From the NCBI GenBank assembly GCA_009829735.1, contig CM020619.1, forward strand, positions 30,034,063 to 30,098,062: a stretch of DNA of 64,000 nucleotides, in the 5' to 3' direction. The notes beneath the pieces were generated by a model. That model saw only the letters and a list, made by a program, of their open reading frames with translations, was not told where the DNA came from and ran no database searches. This DNA comes from Pyropia yezoensis. Taxonomy: Eukaryota > Rhodophyta > Bangiophyceae > Bangiales > Bangiaceae. The position numbers and the translations under genes were made by a program. Positions 32,401 to 42,600 of the stretch are shown here, piece after piece. The stretch's first letter is position 1. Every line of letters starts with the position of its first letter.

Positions 32401-33164
32401 ACGTGGTTGACCACGTAAGGGGATGCCACCCCTGTGCACGTAACCGCATGAGTCTACATAGGCAGGCCTCTGCCATGAAGCTGTTCCCACCTGATAAGCC
32501 CAACGAGCAAGTCGCTATCGACATACTCGGGCCACTTCCGGAAACAGAAGAAGGGAACAGGTACATCCTGGTCATGTCTGACCGCTTCACTAAGCTGTCA
32601 CGAGCGGCAGCCATCCCGAATGAGACGGCATACACCATCATGAACGCAGTGGTTGACCACTGGATCAGTGCATACGGAGTCATGAAGCAACTCCTCTCCG
32701 ACAACGGAGCAAACCTTACGTCAGCCTTCTGCACTAAGGTCCTGGGCATGTTCGGTATCGAACCACGTCGGGCATCCGACTACCACCCGCAAACCAACGG
32801 GCAGGTGGAGCGGTTCAACCGCACCATCGTCAAGATGCTACAGTGCTACGTGGCCGAGCACACGAACACTTGGGACAGGCTTCTGTCCGTACTCACCCTG
32901 GCATACAATGCCAGGCCACATCGGAGCACGAACATCGCTCCGCTGGAGTGGGTCACGCCACTAGGCGTCGGTAACCTGACGCTGCCGCCAGGCAGGTGCA
33001 CTCGGTATGATACACCGAAAGGCCGACCGGCCGAGCGTATACACCTAGCTTGGTTGTCCAAGCCATCATGGATGATACCCAAGCTCAAGGGTGCCCTTGA
33101 CAGAACCCAACTTCGTTACAAGAAGAACTCGACGCCCGACTACGGGTGCGCAACGCTACCTTGA
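29424..33164 (+). CDS. Pol polyprotein of element C: protease, RT, RNase H, integrase
   Basis: 1246 codons open from the ATG at 29424, nine bases after the gag stop. Aspartic protease (LLDTGAGPNLIRK, about residue 112); reverse transcriptase (FCIDYRRLN near 30860, YLDDVIVFS near 31160); RNase H (FVIDVDACDTQVGC near 31600, then ATERGCLGVIWA); integrase zinc-binding region (EHENPTAGHPGG, then CHPCARNR) and DDE core (AIDILGPLPE, LSDNGANLTS, QTNGQVERFN). The longest continuous pol in the window, and the cleanest query for placing the lineage. Confidence 0.93.
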   Translation: MTGGRWGNPSKPPRSTAGKAPRRARLSRRRINPRVHLPAPTTRRQGIDDQPPRGGGEDGTPRHVEPAKGPVQDARGTPDISVGHVLFTLENFKVSATLGVDPQSTRSYYPLLDTGAGPNLIRKDTLPVKWLPRVRVTRGPTIKDANGRLVRTTAAMSLRVTIGELTTEVDFLVCKTLSVPCILGCTFINVHVDAIRPGRRTVELQEADGTKRGHTAIVRDLTRQGSHVNVAEVYASVEPKTLRLAKRTRFEPLSETVLPVNCDLAGICRVQSNLRTYKRHGLTMANGLIDLPAGGSSLLVMANYRRKAVTLPKGTILGIAELYEGDIVTPDKEGQVEPLEVLAAAETTERQQPDDGKPNPSADPADMPPKHQEALKALAEADLDHLPPSVAEGVRRMLRKHDVMWTGGALGTIGATQHRIDLVPGARPARSQPHRAGPMQREIVDGEVKRMSEAKVIRPSMSEWGAPVVIVPKKDQTPRFCIDYRRLNLVTKKDSYPLPRMDECIDSLGVATVFTTIDCNAGYWQIPVADEDIPKTAFVCHSGVYEFLKMPLGLSNAPATFQRAIDIILSGVKWRKCLVYLDDVIVFSRNMDDHVQHVDEVLTLLRNAGVTLRLKKCAFFQQTVEYLGHRITPGKLGVLEANTRALRDARFPNTQTQLTSFLGMCNVYRRFVKDFARIAKPLTVLTSSTLPKVLQPPSPSEEEAIESLKRALLSLPVLALPLRRGTFVIDVDACDTQVGCTLLQGETLIGTDNVIPDLRPVGYFSRTLNPAERNYSATERGCLGVIWAVQLLRPYLEGYRFIVRSDHEPLRWLLNLGDKDSDSHGRLARWRLKMAEHDYRTVYKAGSTHHLGDALSRLDSPRGDTRPVDEDIPVVPVCMVGNATQGMVDHTMAHQACPLTLADFRDAQANDDDCRRHRANLLAGTAGIFSENEDGLIYRRAPADGRHQVVVPVSLRQAFMEREHENPTAGHPGGSRMFAAMRRFFHWPAMAVDVVDHVRGCHPCARNRMSLHRQASAMKLFPPDKPNEQVAIDILGPLPETEEGNRYILVMSDRFTKLSRAAAIPNETAYTIMNAVVDHWISAYGVMKQLLSDNGANLTSAFCTKVLGMFGIEPRRASDYHPQTNGQVERFNRTIVKMLQCYVAEHTNTWDRLLSVLTLAYNARPHRSTNIAPLEWVTPLGVGNLTLPPGRCTRYDTPKGRPAERIHLAWLSKPSWMIPKLKGALDRTQLRYKKNSTPDYGCATLP

Positions 33165-33589
33165 TAACAGGTGACTGGGTCTACATCAGACACCAAAAGT
33201 TCCGGGGGAACAAGCTCATGCAACAGGTCAAGGGACCGTACCAGATTCTCCACAGAGAAGACCACTCTGTTATCTTACACTCCGATACGGAGATCCAACG
33301 CATCAGTGTGAATGATGTCACACCTGCTCCGAAGCCGGAACAGCCTCAGCCGGTACCGGCTGGGTTGCTACATGAAGCTCTTCCAACCCAGCGGTCAGAT
33401 GACCCGGTGGGACCGGATGGAATTCCATACCAAGTAGAGAGCGTGGTCGGACACACCGACCCGGACCTACCAGGACCCTGGTACGTCAAGGTTATGTGGG
33501 TCGGATACGACTCACCCACCTGGGAACAGGCGGCAAATATACCCCGCCAACTCCTCATGCCTTACATGAGGCGACGTCGCCTACTGTAA
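33146..33589 (+). other. Integrase C-terminal region and chromodomain of C
   Basis: A GPY/F-like segment (KGPYQILHREDHSVILHS) precedes a chromodomain (YQVESVVGHT, then WYVKVMWVGYDSPTWEQA). It belongs to the integrase end of pol and overlaps it slightly. Confidence 0.85.
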
Positions 33590-33666
33590 CAACCCAACCG
33601 ACACCGACTTCGGCTGTTGGGGGGTGAGGCTTATACATACTAAGTAGGGTGTGACATGGTTACGGC

Positions 33667-33787
33667 AGACTTAGGTTTCTAAGTCAAACCAGACTTAGGT
33701 TTCTTAGTCAAACCAGACTTAGGTTTCTAAGTCGAACCAAGCTTAGGTAACTCAGTAGAGTCAAGCTTAGGTAGCTAAGCAAAACCC
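33667..33787 (+). repeat. Five tandem 24-bp hairpin units in element C
   Basis: Three near-identical units contain GACTTAGGTTTCTAAGTC, a perfect 7-bp stem with a GTTT loop (one unit has a single change). Two diverged units contain AGCTTAGGT words. They sit between the end of pol and the end of the converging antisense frame. Confidence 0.9.
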
Positions 33788-34091
33788 GAACCTTAATAAG
33801 TTAACTTAAAGGTAAAGGCTAACTCCGGTAATATCGAAGTAACTAGGGGGCTTACACGGGAGGAGGACCTCCCCAAGCCAAGACACAAAGTGAGGGAGGA
33901 TGACCTCCCCAAGCATGAACCAACCGGAAGAAGTTGGACGGGAGGCAAGGCACCACTGAGCCAGAAGGGGTAATCCCCTGGGCAGCAAACAGAGGCAAGC
34001 AATGCCCCCAACGGGGATGAGTTTATACTCACTACTACCCGGCCACCATAAGGGCCACCGGGTCCCTCTCCCGTACAAACAATAACACTCC

Positions 34092-36539
34092 TCAGTGGGT
34101 GGACCCACTGCCCGAGGGAGGCCACTCACGCGTAAGCGCGTATACCTCCGTGCTCCACCGGTCGGCAATGTCACGACGGTCAATCACCCGAGTTACCTCG
34201 GTACATAGCTGGACAAGGGTGCTGCGGCCAGCCTCCACGTCCTCCAGAGCTTTCTGGAGGCGGTCAAGCACGCCACCGAAGCAACGCGCTGACCCAACCA
34301 GCGCAGCACCTTGGGGGATATCCCCCCAGCTAACAGAGAGGCCCTCCCGCATTGCGCGGGCAACAAGGGCGTCAACGCCCTCGTACCAGAGACGGGGACC
34401 CCCTTCATGTAGGACAGGGGCGGGAGGTGACACTGGCACAGCCAGAGGAGCCACAGGAGCCGACACGGCTACCACCGGAGCCGGTGGCATCTGATACAAG
34501 ACCCGGTAGGACCCTACCGAAGGGGCTCCACCGTAACCCCGGCGGGGCTCCGCCCGACGACGGGACACCTCTCGCTCCCCACCCGCAGCGCCCCACTCTC
34601 GGGGACGACGGCCATCCGCCGCCGGGATCGGGTTACCGAACCACGGGGCAAGGACCTGAAGAGGGTCATGGATGACCATGGGAATACCCAGGTCAGCAAC
34701 AGCCTCGGTGGACGCCCACCCATGGCAATTGGGCTCACCCGGCTGAGTACGCCGGATACGCAACGAGTGACGAGGCAAGGGGGAAGCCCCAGCCTGCGGG
34801 TCCCGGTACGGGGGAAGGGCCAACACCCCAGCCCAGTTCACGGCATCGTGAACAGCCAGCAGGGCCTCGAACTCCCGGGCCAACCCGGTCTTGGCGGCTA
34901 TCAGGTCCACACCCAACTGCGCGATGTGCCGACGGACACCCGTCGGAGGATGGAACAGGCGCCCCTGCCGGCGGATGGAGAGCAGGAAGGAGGAAGCCTG
35001 CCCGAGGGTAACCTCAAGGGTAAAGGTACCCTGCAACGGGTGGACCCGTCGGGAGGCCAGCACACTCCCGAAGTATCGGAGACAGGGGCCGGTGTCAAAC
35101 CGGAAAGCAGGGGCAGGTTCCTACCCCTCCTGCCATAGAGGCGGGCGCACGGGAGTGTATACAGGCGCACGACCGTTGCCGGTCTGCAACGCACACGTTA
35201 TATCGGTGCGGAACGCATCCGCCATGACACCATGGTTACGTCGCCAGCTCGACGCCGACTTCAAACCCGCCATAGGCGGGTAGGGAGCCGTCAATGACAG
35301 ATATGGGGATGCCCCCGGGTAGTAATAGAAGTCGGGATACCGACCGGTATCGCCCACCGTCTCCCCGAAAGCAACCGGCGCCGCCGCCGCCGCAATCCCC
35401 CGAGCACTAGCCGGGGAGTCAACCTCCCGCGGCAACGCGGGGGCAATCAGGTCGCACACCCCGAAGGCGGGGTCGAGGTAGACCTCACCCCGGCCCACCC
35501 GGGTGCGCCAGAGCTGCGCATGCCGGTCGTCCGGCTGACTCAGGATCCAATGGTGTTCCACCCGCACCGCGTTCGGCTGGTTGACCAGCCGCACCAAATC
35601 CCGCTCCCAACTCGGGTCCACCTTGGCGCGCCGGGAGGACTCTCCACGGGGATGCGGCGGGTGGAAGTCCACCCGCATCCGCCCATCGGACTCCATTGAC
35701 TCTTGCACATTGAGGCCTCGAACCCGAGCCACCAGGTCGGACATCGACATGGCGGGTTGACCCGCCGCCACGGCGACGCCGCCACTTAACGGGGCAACCC
35801 GGGCAGGACCAGGAAGAATCGGGGGCGCCGGGGGATGCCTTACCGGCAGAGGGGCCAGCGCCGGAGGTGCACGAGGCCGAGGAGGAAGAAGAAGGGCGGG
35901 CGCCCGCCCGGAGTAGGTCCCGGTGTCAACCGCCATGGGGGAAGGAGCGTCTTGACCGCTCGACGCCCGCGGCACCGCGGGTAGGGTACCGGCGCCGGCA
36001 CCACCCGTCAACGTAGCCCCCGCCTCGGAAGGGGAAGGCACTTGGACAGCCTCCGGAGCCGAAGCACCGGCCGTGCGGACACCCGCCCCGTCTTGACTCG
36101 CCGCACCGGGTGTCGCACCGCCACCACCACCCGCGTCAATGTCGGGACCGCCTTGAGGAGTCACCGCCCGGACACCCGGACCACCTTGCCCAGCCGGACT
36201 CGGCCGGGAATCGCCACCTCCGCCGTAAGGCAGGCCATCCTGGGGAAGCTCGGGCGAGCCGGCACCGGCACCAGGACCCATCCGGGTAGCCGGAAGGGAA
36301 AGAGTAGAAGCAGCCACGCGCGGGTGACCGCCGTATTGACCCCCGACCGACGGCACCGTCGTGCCGCTGCACACGGACGACAGTCCTCCGGCCGACACAC
36401 GGAAGGACGCCACAGGCTTGTCGTCTTCCGACGAGCTCGCCCCGTAACGCGCGGCGGCAGGACCGACAGGCGCGTCGTCCTCCATCTCCTCCCCGATCAG
36501 GAGGTCTTCCTCCTCCCCAAGCACCTTGGGATAGGACAT
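34092..36539 (-). CDS. Antisense reading frames of element C (unknown)
   Basis: Two frames opposite to gag-pol, between the chromodomain and the 3' LTR. The first (ATG 36539 to 35121, about 472 codons) has an acidic start, a long Gly/Pro/Ala-rich region and a globular end with YYYPGASPYLSLTAPYPP. The second (35063-34092) is more folded-looking, with Leu/Val-rich helices at its end (GVLDRLQKALEDVEAGRSTL). The YYP...PY pattern recalls YYPKKPEWWPQVEVPYG in the antisense frame of B, so the two may be distant homologues. No known family recognised. Confidence 0.55.
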
Positions 36540-37124
36540 GATAACGGGTGGCAGAGTCCCCCGCGCCCACAAGCCGTCGACGGCTACGACCCGGTGCAGT
36601 GGGACAACCGGGACGAGCCAGGGAAGCGCGGGCACCCGCGCTTATGACCACAAACGGCCACGAGAAGCGCCGCAGGCACGCGGGTCGACCCGCGCCCCAC
36701 GAGGCTACGAACGCGCTCCACCCAGGCACCTGGGCGGGCCGGGGCCACACCCCCGTACGGGGCAACCAAGAGGGGGTCACTCCAAACCGCCCCCACTCAA
36801 CGCGGGCAGCCCCCGCCCTCCACTCAATCGTCCATACGAGAGGGGCCCCCCTACCACCAGATACCTGGTGGCGGACCCGCTTGCACCACCCCTCGGAAAG
36901 GGGGGTCGTGAACAGACCCGCATCGGGAATTTAACGGTCCGGAAAACGGATCGTGTGTGTACCACACACAGGGGGGCACCCCCCTCAGACAACCTCGAAA
37001 AGGGGTGTCTGTCGCGACGGGGCGCAAAGCCCCACCCGTCTGGTAAACGGTCACGCGACCCACTTACATTCGGTAACCCGAATGCAACTCGACCCGAGGA
37101 CGGGCCGAATCTAAGGGGGGGATA

Positions 37125-37487
37125 TGTAGCAATATGGTTGTCCGTATTGTGACCCTGATATTAGGGAGGCTACTTCTAATCCATAACTTCCAATTTGAGA
37201 GTCCGTACTGGTCACGGTATCTATAAGTTACGTATGACCAGAGGGACTTGCATCTTGGGGTGGAGGGTAGTTAGTAGTGTCTCCGAGGGTTTGTAACGTG
37301 GGGGCCGGCGGCGAATCCACCGCCGGCCAAGGCAGAACAACAAACCCCTCCCATTTGAGCTCCCATCTTGGTCCCGTGGCTTGCGCTCGAAGGACAGCAA
37401 CCTTGGCCTCCCGGTGACGTTGGTGCCGATCCCCCTTGGTGAGTGTTCCCTGAGAGTGGACGTGCGACGGATACCCATTGTGCTACA
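37125..37487 (+). repeat. 3' LTR of element C
   Basis: 363 bp, TGTAGCA...TGCTACA, preceded by a G-rich polypurine tract and followed by AGTCG. Confidence 0.93.
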
Positions 37488-37492
37488 AGTCG

Positions 37493-38829
37493 TCCATCCT
37501 AGGTAGGGGATAACTGTCCTTCACCGTGCTCTCGTTAAGCTTACGGTAGTCGATACAGAACCGGGGGGTCCCATCAACTTTGGGGACGATAACCACCGGA
37601 CTCGCCCACTCGGCGTTACTGGCCTCGATCACATCGAGGGCCTCCATGCGAGCGACTTGCTCCTTAACGAGGGCCCTTCAACGGGGCCCTTCCCTATACC
37701 GTTGTTGGCGTATAGGGGGTGCACTGGGCTTCAACTCGATCCGGTGTTGGGTAGCTCTCATGAGTCCCAATTGACCATCCCACAACTTCTGATATTGGTC
37801 CAAGAGGCGTTCAACTTGAACCCTCAACCTGGGTGGAACACCCTCCATGTTCACATGGGGTCGAGGAGAGGCGGCCGACTTGGCTTGATGCTTCTCCTTT
37901 CCGGACTTCAGGTCGCTACTTGCGCCCGCGTTGAGGGTGACCGCTACTACCGGTCCCTCGTGTTGGTCGATATAGCCGAACTTGGCTCCCGACTTGAAGT
38001 ACTTGGGCGACGAGCTCAGGTTCATAACCTGGATCCTCCACGGGACTCCGGCTTTGGAGTCCATCGTGCCAAGGGCAACATACACTTGGTGCTTGCGAGC
38101 AAGACGGGGGTGTGGATGCACCAATCCGTTCCCCGTATAATCAGTTACAACGTCAACGTGCGCCACCGAGTTTGGGGGCAACGTGACTTTACGGGCTAAA
38201 CGCAGGGTAGCAGTAAACCCTTCCCTCACAGAGCAAACAGGATTCGACTGTGAGACTGTCACAAGAGCCACAGACTTTCCCTTACCAAGGATGGGGATAG
38301 TCTCCCCATTCATCAACTTGACCCAATACTCAGGGCCACAAATCAAAGGCAGTTGTGTTGCGACATAAGGGGTACCCAGAAGCAGGGGTACCGATATAGT
38401 CTCAACTACTCCATAGGTCACGTCGACCTCATGGGTTCCCAACCTAGTTGGTAGGGTCACGGCACCAACGATGGGAAGTACCCCACCATTGATGTCGATC
38501 AGATGGTCAGCTTTAGACTTCCAGCGTTGGAGCTTCATCTCCTTTGGTAATAGCGACTTGCGAATCAAGGAGGCTCCTGACCCGGTATGAAGTACGATAC
38601 GGGCACAGCAGGCGCGGCCGGGAGCCAGTTGCACCCGTCCAGCCACCTGGAAGTTCTCGCTCGTCAGCACCGCGATGACCCGACGTGGGTTTACGTTCTT
38701 GGGGAGTCCTACCCGAGGTGGGCGGACTCCCTTAGGCCGCCGCAGTATCCGGCCAGGTTGATTTGTCCTCTTGACCCACTTGGCCGAGGCTGTCGTTGTG
38801 AGCTTAGGACGGCCAGCTCCAACGGTCAT
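37493..38829 (-). CDS. Protease and reverse transcriptase N-terminal region of B'
   Basis: Starts at an ATG overlapping the gag stop. It carries the aspartic-protease segment and, at its far end, the reverse transcriptase start with CIDYRKLNE at about 37535-37570. It ends at the insertion point of C; the enzyme continues at 26638. Confidence 0.82.
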
Positions 38830-40772
38830 TCGTTTCCCGCCGACTTGGCGTCTGAATCTGAGGGCGAAGGGGAAGACGACGAGTCCGAGGACGACGTGTC
38901 CGCCCCCTTCGCCGAGGGTGTGGCGACCGCCACTACCGGTCGAAAGCCACCCTCGCGGCGTGAACGTACTTCGTTCGTAGCCGACTTCTTACTCGCATTC
39001 CTAACAAGTTGTTGGATGCGTTTACTGAACTTGGGGCAATCATATGCCCAGTGTCCATCGGAGTTGCAGTTCCAACACCGATTGTCAGTTCCCGGAGGGG
39101 TCTTCCCAACTGGGGAAGACGAAGAGATACCCTGGGAAGCTCCCACGACAGCTACCACCCTCTCCTTGCGGGTTCGGCGTGCCTCTCTCAGCTCTCTGGC
39201 CTGCCGCGCCTCCTCGCGTTCCTTGGCCAACTCGGCCTGACGCTCTTGGCGTTGTTCCTCCCGCAAATTGCGGTAGGCCTCGCCTCTGCGGTAGGCGAAC
39301 CTAGCTAACTCGGCCAGGGTCGCCTGGGCAGTGTTATGCTCCCGGGTCTCCATCCGGACTGACCAATGGAGTCCCTCCACAAACCGACTCTTCACCACAG
39401 CTTGTGGATGAAGAAACCCACAAAGATTGTTGAGCTTACGGACTCGCTCCGCAAAGGACAACTCGTCCTCCGCCTCTTCCTGATGGGCTTGCGCAAACTC
39501 CTCGACTTGAGAAGCCAGCGCCGCTTCATCAACCATGGCCCTCAACAACCAGTTGACGAGCTCCAAATAGGACGTCACCTCACCAGCGCCTCCACTTGAG
39601 GAGCTGGGCATGACGGACATAAGTTCTGTCCGCAGGTCTCCCTTCGTAAACTCCTGTAGCATGTAGAAAGCCATGCCTTCACTTATGGCATTGTCGTCAC
39701 AGGCTTTTGTGAAACGACGTAGGAACTCAAAGACACGGAGGGGGGAAGTTCCATCCCACTCCGCTTTGTGCCCAAAAGAGTGAAGTGCATTCTTCTTGGC
39801 ACGGCCCATGGCTCGGGCCTGGTCAGGACCATACGCCACCGACGTTTTGTGGAGGGCGTAGGTCTCGCAGTCAAAGATCCTCTGGTAGACCGGGTTGGCT
39901 ACCTGGATCTTGGGCGGCACCTCACATTGAGGGAACAGCCGCTGTGGCACTGGGGTAAGTTCACCCTCAGTGCCTGTAGTCCGGCGCGGCGCGCTAGGTG
40001 TAGCCGCCGGCATTTCCGGGGGGAACTCCCCCGTGAAGGGCGTACGCCCCACCGAGTATGGTGTGGCTCCCTCGTTGGGAGTCACAGGGGTCGCCCCATG
40101 TTCGGGGCGACCAGAGGTAGGCGTGATGAGGGTTTCCCCCTGCGCCTGTGGGCTCGAATGCCCCGATCCGGTCTGGACATTAAGGCCATCTGGCAAACTC
40201 GCCACAATCTGATTCAGAATAGTATTCGTCATCGTGACCACCAGGTCCGGCAAAGTCTGCCGCAACACATTGGTCGCCTCCCGACGGACAGTTTCCGCGA
40301 GGAGTGGATTGACGACGCCAGTTGAGTCTCGGTCCGCCTCCGGGAGTCCACCTGAGGGGTAACCACGTTCCTCAGGGGTCTCAACCGGGGGCATGGGCGC
40401 GAGCCCATCGCCGACCAACGGAGGCCCGCCGTCCTCCGAAAGCCTAGTTGGCGACGGCTCCAAGCCAAAGTTGGCTCCAACCCGAGTGGAACCCGCGGGG
40501 ACAGTCCTCACCCCTTGGGACGTTCCCGTTGAGTGTACCACACGGTGGCCAGACTTCGGCCCACCCACATCAGAAGTGTCACCCAAGTGAACTCCCGACT
40601 GAGTCGGGGCGGCCAGTTGCCCGCCCGCACTTCCAGTCCTGCTGGCTTGAGGGAGCTCTAGTCCCTCTGCGACCCCAGGTAAACCTACCTGTGTCTCACC
40701 AGTATTGAAAGGCACTGAAGTACGTGCGTCACCCGTGTACTCCCCGGACGACGGGGGGTCCGAACTAGCCAT
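38826..40772 (-). CDS. Gag polyprotein of element B'
   Basis: About 648 codons from ATG 40772, uninterrupted, nearly identical to the B'' Gag: capsid-like region, Arg/Glu-rich stretch, CCHC knuckle (CWNCNSDGHWAYDC), Ser-rich tail. The stop overlaps the ATG of the next frame (ATGA), exactly as in B''. Confidence 0.88.
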   Translation of the reverse strand: MASSDPPSSGEYTGDARTSVPFNTGETQVGLPGVAEGLELPQASRTGSAGGQLAAPTQSGVHLGDTSDVGGPKSGHRVVHSTGTSQGVRTVPAGSTRVGANFGLEPSPTRLSEDGGPPLVGDGLAPMPPVETPEERGYPSGGLPEADRDSTGVVNPLLAETVRREATNVLRQTLPDLVVTMTNTILNQIVASLPDGLNVQTGSGHSSPQAQGETLITPTSGRPEHGATPVTPNEGATPYSVGRTPFTGEFPPEMPAATPSAPRRTTGTEGELTPVPQRLFPQCEVPPKIQVANPVYQRIFDCETYALHKTSVAYGPDQARAMGRAKKNALHSFGHKAEWDGTSPLRVFEFLRRFTKACDDNAISEGMAFYMLQEFTKGDLRTELMSVMPSSSSGGAGEVTSYLELVNWLLRAMVDEAALASQVEEFAQAHQEEAEDELSFAERVRKLNNLCGFLHPQAVVKSRFVEGLHWSVRMETREHNTAQATLAELARFAYRRGEAYRNLREEQRQERQAELAKEREEARQARELREARRTRKERVVAVVGASQGISSSSPVGKTPPGTDNRCWNCNSDGHWAYDCPKFSKRIQQLVRNASKKSATNEVRSRREGGFRPVVAVATPSAKGADTSSSDSSSSPSPSDSDAKSAGNE

Positions 40773-40872
40773 GTCGGGTAACGATCCGTATGACACGGTC
40801 CAAGTCCACCGTTCCTCTGAGACAGAGGGCCCCCTACACCCGGGTGCACCCGGAGGTAAAGTTTACCTCTGA

Positions 40873-40889
40873 CCCCTGCTGCTCCACCA
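40873..40889 (-). other. tRNA primer-binding site, element B'
   Basis: On the minus strand TGGTGGAGCAGCAGGGG, two bases inside the 5' LTR. Confidence 0.85.
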
Positions 40890-40891
40890 AA

Positions 40892-41361
40892 TGTGGCAAA
40901 AACCACTTGCACACACGACACCCAAGTTGGGGCGGTGTACAAGGGCTGCCTCCCGTGTCGGGGGAACCAAAAGAAGTGCAAGTCGCACACACTCTGTCCC
41001 TGTTGTGGGGCAAACCCCCCACTGACAAACAAGAGGATGGTGTGTGGTCCAACAGTTTCTTGGTCGGGACGGGGACGCAGGGCCAAGCCCCGCTGTCCCT
41101 CCCCTTATCCCCCCAGGGTCCCCTCAGAATCTCGCCACTCAGAATCTCCCACCCCAGCACCTGCCCACTGGGCCACACGAAAATTCAAGACGATAAATGC
41201 AGAAAACCCTCAAATCCAAGTTGGATTTACTACTAAGCTAACTATCCCAAACTTAGGGAATATGGACCCGAATGCAGGGGGAGGAGCGGATCAGGCTAGT
41301 GGCCTGCCGCCCCTTGCATGGCACGTGTTGCCCCCCCTACCTGGGGGTCAATACTGCCACA
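40892..41361 (-). repeat. 5' LTR of element B'
   Basis: 470 bp in reverse orientation, paired with 21138-21606. Followed on the outside by the duplication CCAAG at 41362-41366. Confidence 0.92.
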
Positions 41362-42600
41362 CCAAGTTCGGCTATATCGACCAACACGAGGGACCGGTAG
41401 TAGCGGTCACCCTCAACGCGGGCGCAAGTAGCGACCTGAAGTCCGGAAAGGAAAAGCATCAAGCCAAGTCGGCCGCCTCTCCTCGGCCCCATGTGAACAT
41501 GGAGAGTGTGCCACCCAGGTTGAGGGTTCAAGTTGAACGCCTCTTGGACCAATATCAGAAGTTGTGGGATGGTCAATTGGGACTCATGAGAGCTACCCAA
41601 CACCGGATCGAGTTGAAGCCCGGTGCACCCCCATACGCCAACAACTGTATAGGGAAGGGCCCCGTTGAAGGGCCCTCGTTAAGGAGCAAGTCGCTCGCAT
41701 GGAGGCCCTCGATGTGATCGAGGCCAGTAACGCCGAGTGGGCGAGTCCGGTGGTTATCGTCCCCAAACTTGATGGGACCCCCCGGTTCTGTATCGCCTAA
41801 GACGGACTGTACGAATACTCGTCTCAACCGGTGGAGGGTGCGACTGGCACCCTTCAACTTTGATATTGAGTACCGACATGGCAGGCAACATGCCCTTGCC
41901 GACGGCCTTTCTCGGGTACCTACCGAGGGGCTGGATACTAACCCAGTCGATGAGGACATCCCCATCGTGGGGGTAGTCACGCGCTCGGGTCAGGTGTTGA
42001 ACCCCGAGGCGCCAGGGAACAAGAAGTACTTGCCCCTGTCCCTGGACGAGGTGGTGAAGGCCCAGGCCGAGGATCCCTTCTGCAAGTCGCGGAGGGATAC
42101 ACTGGATACGGTGGCGGAAACGCGGTTCTTCATCGGAAACGATGGCCTCCTCTCGAGGAGGGGGGTATTCCAGGGGACCGAACAACTTGTCGTCCCCGCA
42201 TCTCTCAAGGATAGTATTGAGAGGGAGCATAACGCTCCCACAGGTGGACACCTGGGGTCTAGTAAACTGTACCAGATCCTGAGGACGAGGTACTACTGGC
42301 CGTCCATGGTGGTGGACTTCGACAGTTGGGTGGCTGCCTGCACAAGTTGTGCGCAGAACCGTCTGATGGAACGGCGGCCTACTACGGCTATGTTACTGTT
42401 CCCGGCCAAGGAGCCCTTTGCCGCGTTGGCAATGGACATCCTTGGGCCACTGCCAGGGACCGAGGAGGGCAACCAGTACCTCCTGGTCATCTGTGATCGC
42501 TTCACGAAACTTACGCGAGCGATCCCACTGGCAGAGATCACGGCCATGTCGGTCGTGTCAGCCTTCCTAGATCACTGGGTTGCCGCGTATGGCACCCCGG
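41362..42600 (+). other. B'' pol continued: reverse transcriptase remnant to integrase core
   Basis: From the second copy of the CCAAG duplication, pol continues with the protease-RT linker, a short RT start ([15 protein letters not shown]), the late RNase H region and most of the integrase (HNAPTGGHLGS, CTSCAQNR, MDILGPLPG). It is interrupted at 42600 by element D. Confidence 0.82.

Larger units (their letters stand above)
26644..37487 (+). mobile_element. Ty3/gypsy chromovirus C, nested in B'
   Basis: 10,844 bp with LTRs 26644-27006 and 37125-37487, primer site 27008-27024, gag 27232-29415, pol 29424-33589, hairpin repeats 33667-33787, antisense frames 34092-36539, polypurine tract about 37113-37122. 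The duplication AGTCG (26639-26643 and 37488-37492) places it inside the reverse transcriptase of B'. LTRs differ at about 11 of 363 positions. All parts are present, with about three breaks. Confidence 0.94.
21138..41361 (-). mobile_element. Ty3/gypsy chromovirus B' (holds nested C)
   Basis: On the minus strand: 5' LTR 40892-41361, primer site 40873-40889, gag 38826-40772, protease and reverse transcriptase start 37493-38829, remainder of reverse transcriptase, RNase H, integrase and chromodomain 24000-26638, antisense frames 21945-23888 (plus strand), polypurine tract 21607-21619, 3' LTR 21138-21606. The 5-bp duplication CCAAG (21133-21137 and 41362-41366) shows it inserted into B''. Without C it is about 9.4 kb. 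The LTRs differ at about 8 of 469 positions plus one indel. It is nearly whole, with about two breaks in pol besides the nested element. Confidence 0.93.

Noticed and set aside
33667-33787. Tandem repeats that could be mistaken for a CRISPR array
   Set aside because: Units are contiguous with no spacers, lie inside an LTR element and have hairpin symmetry.
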